From contig DASZRT010000064.1 of NCBI GenBank assembly GCA_035549075.1, forward strand, positions 54,329 through 118,328: a stretch of DNA of 64,000 bases, given 5' to 3'. Positions 60,587 to 64,000 of the stretch are shown one piece after another. The notes below the pieces were generated by a model. The model did no database searches, had not been told where the DNA came from, and was given only the letters and a program-made list of their open reading frames with translations. Both the position numbers and the translations under genes were made by a program. Origin of the DNA: DASZFV01 sp035549075. Lineage in GTDB: Bacteria; Myxococcota_A; Polyangia; Fen-1088. The first letter of the stretch is position 1; the number at the start of each line of letters is the position of its first letter.

Positions 60587-61846
60587 ATGTCGATGTCGTC
60601 CCTCGCGCAACCGAACCCGGCGCTGCCGGCGCCGCTCGTGACGTCGCGCGGGCGCTGGACGCGGCGGCGTGTCTTCGCGCTCGCGCTCACGCTCGGCCTC
60701 GCCGTCGGCGCCGCGTTCGTCGTCCGAGCCGTGCGGCGCGCGCCGGCGCCGACCGCCCGTTACGAGACGACGCCCGTGACGCGCGGGCCGCTCGAGGCGC
60801 GCGTCACGGCGAGCGGCAACCTGTCGGCGCTCGTGACCGTGCAGGTCGGCAGCCAGGTCTCGGGCCGCGTGCAGCAGCTGCTCGTCGACTACAACTCGCC
60901 CGTGCGAAAGGGCCAGCTCGTCGCCGTCATCGATCCTAAGCTGTTCGCGGCGGCCGCCGAGCAAGCGAAGGCGAACCACGTCGCGGCCACCGCCAACGTC
61001 GACAAGGCGCGCGTCCAGCTGGCCGACGCCGACCGCCAGGCCGGCCGCCTGCGCGCGCTGTGGGATCGCAAGGTCGTCGCGCGCGCCGACGTCGACGCCG
61101 CCGAGACCAACCTGGGCGTCGCCAAGGCGCTCGTCGTCGCCGCCGACGGGGCCGCGCAGCAGACGCGCGCGGCGCTGCACCAGGCCCAGATCAACCTCGC
61201 GTACACGCGCATCGCCTCGCCCATCGACGGCGTCGTCATCTCGCGCAACGTCGACGTCGGACAGACGGTGGCCGCGGCGCTGCAGTCGCCCACGCTGTTC
61301 GTGATCGCCGAGGACCTGCGCAAGATGCAGGTCGACACGAGCGTCGCCGAGGCCGACGTCGGCAAGCTGCGCGCGGGCATGGCGGCGCAGTTCACCGTCG
61401 ACGCCTACCCGGCCAAGGTCTTCCGCGGCGTCATCCGCGAGGTCCGGAACGCGCCGCAGACGATCCAGAACGTCGTCACCTACGACGCCGTGCTCGACGT
61501 CGACAACGGCGCGCTCGAGCTCAAGCCCGGCATGACGGCCAACGTGACCGTCGTGTACGCCGCGCGAAAGGACGTCCTGCGCATCCCGAACGCAGCCATG
61601 CGGTTCCGGCCCACGGGCGAGACGGCGACGGCGGCGCGCACGACGGCCGACGCCGTGCCGATGGACGCGCGCGCCGTCTGGGTGCTGCGCGCCGGTCAGC
61701 CCGAGCGCCGGATGGTGCGCGTCGGCGTCACCGACGGCATCAGCACCGAGGTCGTCTCGGGCGAGATCCACGTGGGCGACGCGCTCGTGACCGAGATGAC
61801 GGGCGCGGCGAAGAGCGGCCCCGGGACGTTCGGGCGGGTCCTGTGA
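60587..61846 (+). CDS. macA: MacA-like periplasmic adaptor protein
   Basis: 419 residues from ATG 60587 (ATG 60593 also possible). An N-terminal membrane helix (about 29-47) is followed by the adaptor fold: VTASGNLSALVTVQVGSQVSGRVQQLLVDYNSPVRKGQLVAVIDPKLF, a long helical hairpin, INLAYTRIASPIDGVVISRNVDVGQTV and VTYDAVLDVDNGALELKPGMTANVTV (in segments). It joins the ABC transporter to the outer-membrane channel. GTGA overlap with the ATPase gene. Confidence 0.9.
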   Translation: MSMSSLAQPNPALPAPLVTSRGRWTRRRVFALALTLGLAVGAAFVVRAVRRAPAPTARYETTPVTRGPLEARVTASGNLSALVTVQVGSQVSGRVQQLLVDYNSPVRKGQLVAVIDPKLFAAAAEQAKANHVAATANVDKARVQLADADRQAGRLRALWDRKVVARADVDAAETNLGVAKALVVAADGAAQQTRAALHQAQINLAYTRIASPIDGVVISRNVDVGQTVAAALQSPTLFVIAEDLRKMQVDTSVAEADVGKLRAGMAAQFTVDAYPAKVFRGVIREVRNAPQTIQNVVTYDAVLDVDNGALELKPGMTANVTVVYAARKDVLRIPNAAMRFRPTGETATAARTTADAVPMDARAVWVLRAGQPERRMVRVGVTDGISTEVVSGEIHVGDALVTEMTGAAKSGPGTFGRVL

Positions 61847-62607
61847 CGACGGGCCCCTCGAGCGTGCCGCTCGTCGAGCTCGACGCGGTCACGAAGATCT
61901 ACCGGATGGGCGACGTCGAGGTGCGCGCGCTCGCGGGCGTCACGCTCTCGATCGCGCGCGGCGACTTCGTTTGCGTCATGGGCTCGTCGGGCTCGGGAAA
62001 ATCGACGCTCATGAACGTCATCGGCTGCCTCGACCGGCCCACGAGCGGGCGGTACCGGCTCGCGGGCGTCGACACGTCCAGCATGGGACGGCGCCAGCTG
62101 GCCCAGGTGCGAAACCGGCTCCTCGGGTTCGTGTTCCAGCACTTCAACCTGCTGCCGCGCACGAGCGCCGTCGAGAACGTCGAGCTGCCGCTCGTCTACG
62201 CGGGGCTGTCGGCCGGCGAGCGGCGCCGTCGCGCGCTGGCGGCGCTCGCGCGCGTCGGGCTCGCGGCGCGCGCCACGCACCAGCCGAGCCAGCTTTCGGG
62301 CGGCCAGCAGCAGCGCGTCGCGATCGCGCGCGCGCTCGTCAACGAGCCCGCCGTCATCGTCGCCGACGAGCCGACCGGCAACCTCGACTCGAAGACCAGC
62401 GTCGAGGTCATGGCGATCTTCCAGGAGCTCTGGCGCGCCGGCCTCACGGTCGTCCTGGTCACGCACGAGCCCGACATCGCGCTCTACGCCGCGCGCATCA
62501 TCACGATGCGGGACGGGCGCGTGCTGTCCGACGTGCGGCAAACCCCCGCCGACGCGACGGCGCCGGCCGCCGCGGCGGCGCCCGCGCGGGAGCAGGCGGC
62601 ATCATGA
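61843..62607 (+). CDS. ABC transporter ATPase of the MacB type
   Basis: 254 residues from GTG 61843. Walker A GSSGSGKST, signature LSGGQQQRVAIARAL, Walker B VIVADEPTGNLD and switch His in VLVTHEPD. The sequence VFQHFNLLPRTSAVENVELPL is typical of the MacB/LolD group. In Escherichia coli MacB these parts are fused to the permease; here they are separate genes overlapping by ATGA. Confidence 0.93.
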   Translation: MTTGPSSVPLVELDAVTKIYRMGDVEVRALAGVTLSIARGDFVCVMGSSGSGKSTLMNVIGCLDRPTSGRYRLAGVDTSSMGRRQLAQVRNRLLGFVFQHFNLLPRTSAVENVELPLVYAGLSAGERRRRALAALARVGLAARATHQPSQLSGGQQQRVAIARALVNEPAVIVADEPTGNLDSKTSVEVMAIFQELWRAGLTVVLVTHEPDIALYAARIITMRDGRVLSDVRQTPADATAPAAAAAPAREQAAS

Positions 62608-63833
62608 GGATCAACCAGACCATGCGGCTCGCCGGGAGCGCGCTCGTCCGCAACAGCATGCGGTCGTTGTTGACGGCCCTCGGCGTCGTCATCGGCGTCG
62701 GCGCCGTCATCGCGATGGAGGCGATCGGCGAAGGCGCCAAGACGCGCGTCGCCGAGACCTTCGAGGCGATGGGGACGAACCTGCTCATCATCCTGCCCGG
62801 CTCGAGCAGCGCGGGCGGGCTCCAGGGCGGCTCGGGGACGCAGCCGACCCTCACCTGGGACGATCTCGGCGCGATCGAGAACGAGCTGCCGGCGGTGCGC
62901 ACGGCCGCGGCCGTCCTCCGCGCCGCCGCGACCGTCCAGAGCGACGAGCAGAACTGGACGACGTCCGTCGTGGGCACGAGCCCTTCGTACTTCACGATCC
63001 GCGCGTGGACGACGGTGCTCGGACGCCCCTTCGATCAGGGCGACGTCGACGCGGGCGCCAAGGTCGTGCTGCTGGGCGCGACGGCCGTCGAGAAGCTCTT
63101 CGGCCGCGACGCCGATCCCGTCGGTCAGGTCGTGCGCATCAAGCACATGCCCTTCCAGGTCATCGGGGTCTTGGCGCGCAAGGGGCAGTCGCCGATGGGC
63201 CAGGACTACGACGACACGGCGATCGTGCCGCTGACGACGTTCCAGGCGAAGATCCAGGGCGGCCTGTCGAAGTTCATCGGCGGCGTCATCTTCGTGAGCG
63301 CGACGGCCGCCGATCAGACGGCGCGCGCCCTGTCCGAGATCACGACGTTGCTGCGCGACCGGCACCACCTCGCGCCCGGCGCCGACGACGACTTCTCGGT
63401 GCGCAACCTCGCCGAGATCGCCAGCGCCCAGCAAGAGGGCACGCGCGTGCTCACGACGCTGCTGGCCGCGATCGCCGCCGTGTCGCTCGTCGTGGGCGGC
63501 ATCGGCATCATGAACATCATGCTCGTGAGCGTCACCGAGCGGACGCGCGAGATCGGCGTGCGCATGGCCGTGGGCGCGCAACCGGCGGACATCCTGAGCC
63601 AGTTCCTCGTCGAGGCGCTGACGCTCTCGGTGGTCGGCGGTCTTTGCGGCGTCGCGCTCGGCTACACGGCGGCGCGGCAGCTCGCGGCGCGCTTCCACTG
63701 GCCGACGATCTTTCGCCCCGAGATCGTCCTCGTCGCGATGGGCTTCAGCGCGCTCGTGGGCGTCGTCTTCGGCCTCTACCCGGCGAGCAAGGCGTCGCGG
63801 CTCGATCCCATCGAAGCGCTGAGGTTCGAATGA
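62604..63833 (+). CDS. macB: ABC transporter permease of the MacB type
   Basis: 409 residues. N-terminal helix (about 18-40), large periplasmic MacB_PCD domain (about 45-280), then three C-terminal helices of the FtsX fold (AIAAVSLVVGGIGIMNIMLVSVTERTREIGVRMAVGA; LYPASKASRLDPIEALR). This mechanotransmission-type permease exports peptides, lipids or macrolide-like compounds from the periplasm through the outer-membrane channel. The symbol refers to the permease half of MacB. Confidence 0.92.
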   Translation: MRINQTMRLAGSALVRNSMRSLLTALGVVIGVGAVIAMEAIGEGAKTRVAETFEAMGTNLLIILPGSSSAGGLQGGSGTQPTLTWDDLGAIENELPAVRTAAAVLRAAATVQSDEQNWTTSVVGTSPSYFTIRAWTTVLGRPFDQGDVDAGAKVVLLGATAVEKLFGRDADPVGQVVRIKHMPFQVIGVLARKGQSPMGQDYDDTAIVPLTTFQAKIQGGLSKFIGGVIFVSATAADQTARALSEITTLLRDRHHLAPGADDDFSVRNLAEIASAQQEGTRVLTTLLAAIAAVSLVVGGIGIMNIMLVSVTERTREIGVRMAVGAQPADILSQFLVEALTLSVVGGLCGVALGYTAARQLAARFHWPTIFRPEIVLVAMGFSALVGVVFGLYPASKASRLDPIEALRFE

Positions 63834-64000
63834 GGCCGCGGACGGCGCTGACGCTGCTGGCGGCGGGCCTGGCCTGCGCAGGCGGGCGCGCGCGCGCCGA
63901 GGGGCCGCGCGTGCTCTCGCTCGACGACGCCGTGCGGACCGGGCTCGCCAAGCAGCCGCTCGTCCTCGCGGCGCAGTCGACGGCCGACGCGGCGGCGGCG
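63830..64000 (+). CDS. TolC-family outer-membrane channel, 5' part
   Basis: 57 codons are visible from the ATG at 63830 (ATGA overlap) to the window edge. A signal peptide (about 1-23, LTLLAAGLACAGGRARA-EG) and the first TolC helix motif (VLSLDDAVRTGLAKQPLVLAAQSTADAAAA) are present. It completes a MacA-ATPase-permease-channel export operon; the rest lies outside the window. Confidence 0.85.
   Translation, partial: MRPRTALTLLAAGLACAGGRARAEGPRVLSLDDAVRTGLAKQPLVLAAQSTADAAAA

Noticed and set aside
60409..60939. 176-residue plus-strand frame at the start of the MacA-like gene
   Set aside because: Out of phase with the adaptor gene and purely Arg/Ala-rich.
1..64000. CRISPR arrays, tRNA/rRNA genes, IS elements, prophage or attachment sites
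   Set aside because: Looked for direct repeats, cloverleaf-like segments, transposase motifs and integrases; none was seen.

Overview
This window is GC-rich, gene-dense Gram-negative chromosome. No intergenic gap is longer than about 220 bases, and neighbouring genes are often joined by ATGA or GTGA stop/start overlaps. The abundance of sigma-54 activators, ECF sigma factors, a Wsp-like chemosensory cluster, RND and MacAB pumps and OmpA/Pal-type lipoproteins suggests a Myxococcota/Polyangiales-like 'deltaproteobacterium'. That placement is inferred from style; no rRNA or marker gene is present. I see no tRNA, rRNA, CRISPR array, IS element or prophage.

Layout. 1-2167: the end of a DoxX gene, convergent with a bufferin-type operon (bufA peptide, bufB MNIO/DUF692, bufC DUF2063). 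2363-10745: a GlcG/HbpS-cupin fusion, an SMP-30 lactonase-like protein, an NDH-2 fused to a cyclic-nucleotide-binding domain, a tandem VOC protein, then a GMC oxidoreductase followed by an ECF sigma factor and its DUF1109/NrsF-type anti-sigma factor. The same two-box element, GTAAC-N16-CGTA, lies in front of bufA, in front of the GlcG-cupin operon and in front of the GMC gene. An N17 version lies in front of msrA at 25.9 kb. I read these as one SigF/NrsF-type regulon, and this is the most interesting feature of the window. 10746-13867: an operon of ECF sigma factor, zinc-finger anti-sigma factor, unknown protein and GAF-type sigma-54 activator. 13937-20919: an envelope operon of small proteins, a Pal-like lipoprotein, a second lipoprotein, histidine kinase, sigma-54-type response regulator and a large unknown exported protein. 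21121-28028: a ClC channel convergent with a STAS protein, an exported MsrA with an MsrPQ-like pair, and a GH13 glucan enzyme.

28164-37805: a Wsp-like chemosensory operon (CheW, CheR-TPR, CheW, MCP, CheA-REC, CheB, a three-receiver histidine kinase and a stand-alone receiver). 37978-50511: a small lipoprotein, then a tolC-MFP-RND-RND efflux operon transcribed divergently from a histidine kinase and a sigma-54 response regulator. A consensus -24/-12 promoter and a 20-bp-arm inverted repeat in the shared intergenic region link the two units. 50524-53752: OsmC, AHSA1-like, DGPF/YCII, an ECF42-type sigma factor and a CBS protein. 53892-60388: an L,D-transpeptidase-like protein, a patatin, a second OsmC, a PEP-synthase-like enzyme, a CBS remnant and a small unknown gene. 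60587-64000: a MacA/MacB-type tripartite export operon whose outer-membrane gene runs off the right edge.

How the genes fit together: much of the content concerns envelope and redox stress (bufferin, periplasmic methionine sulfoxide repair, OsmC, NDH-2), export (two tripartite pumps) and layered signalling (three ECF systems, three sigma-54 activators, one chemosensory array).
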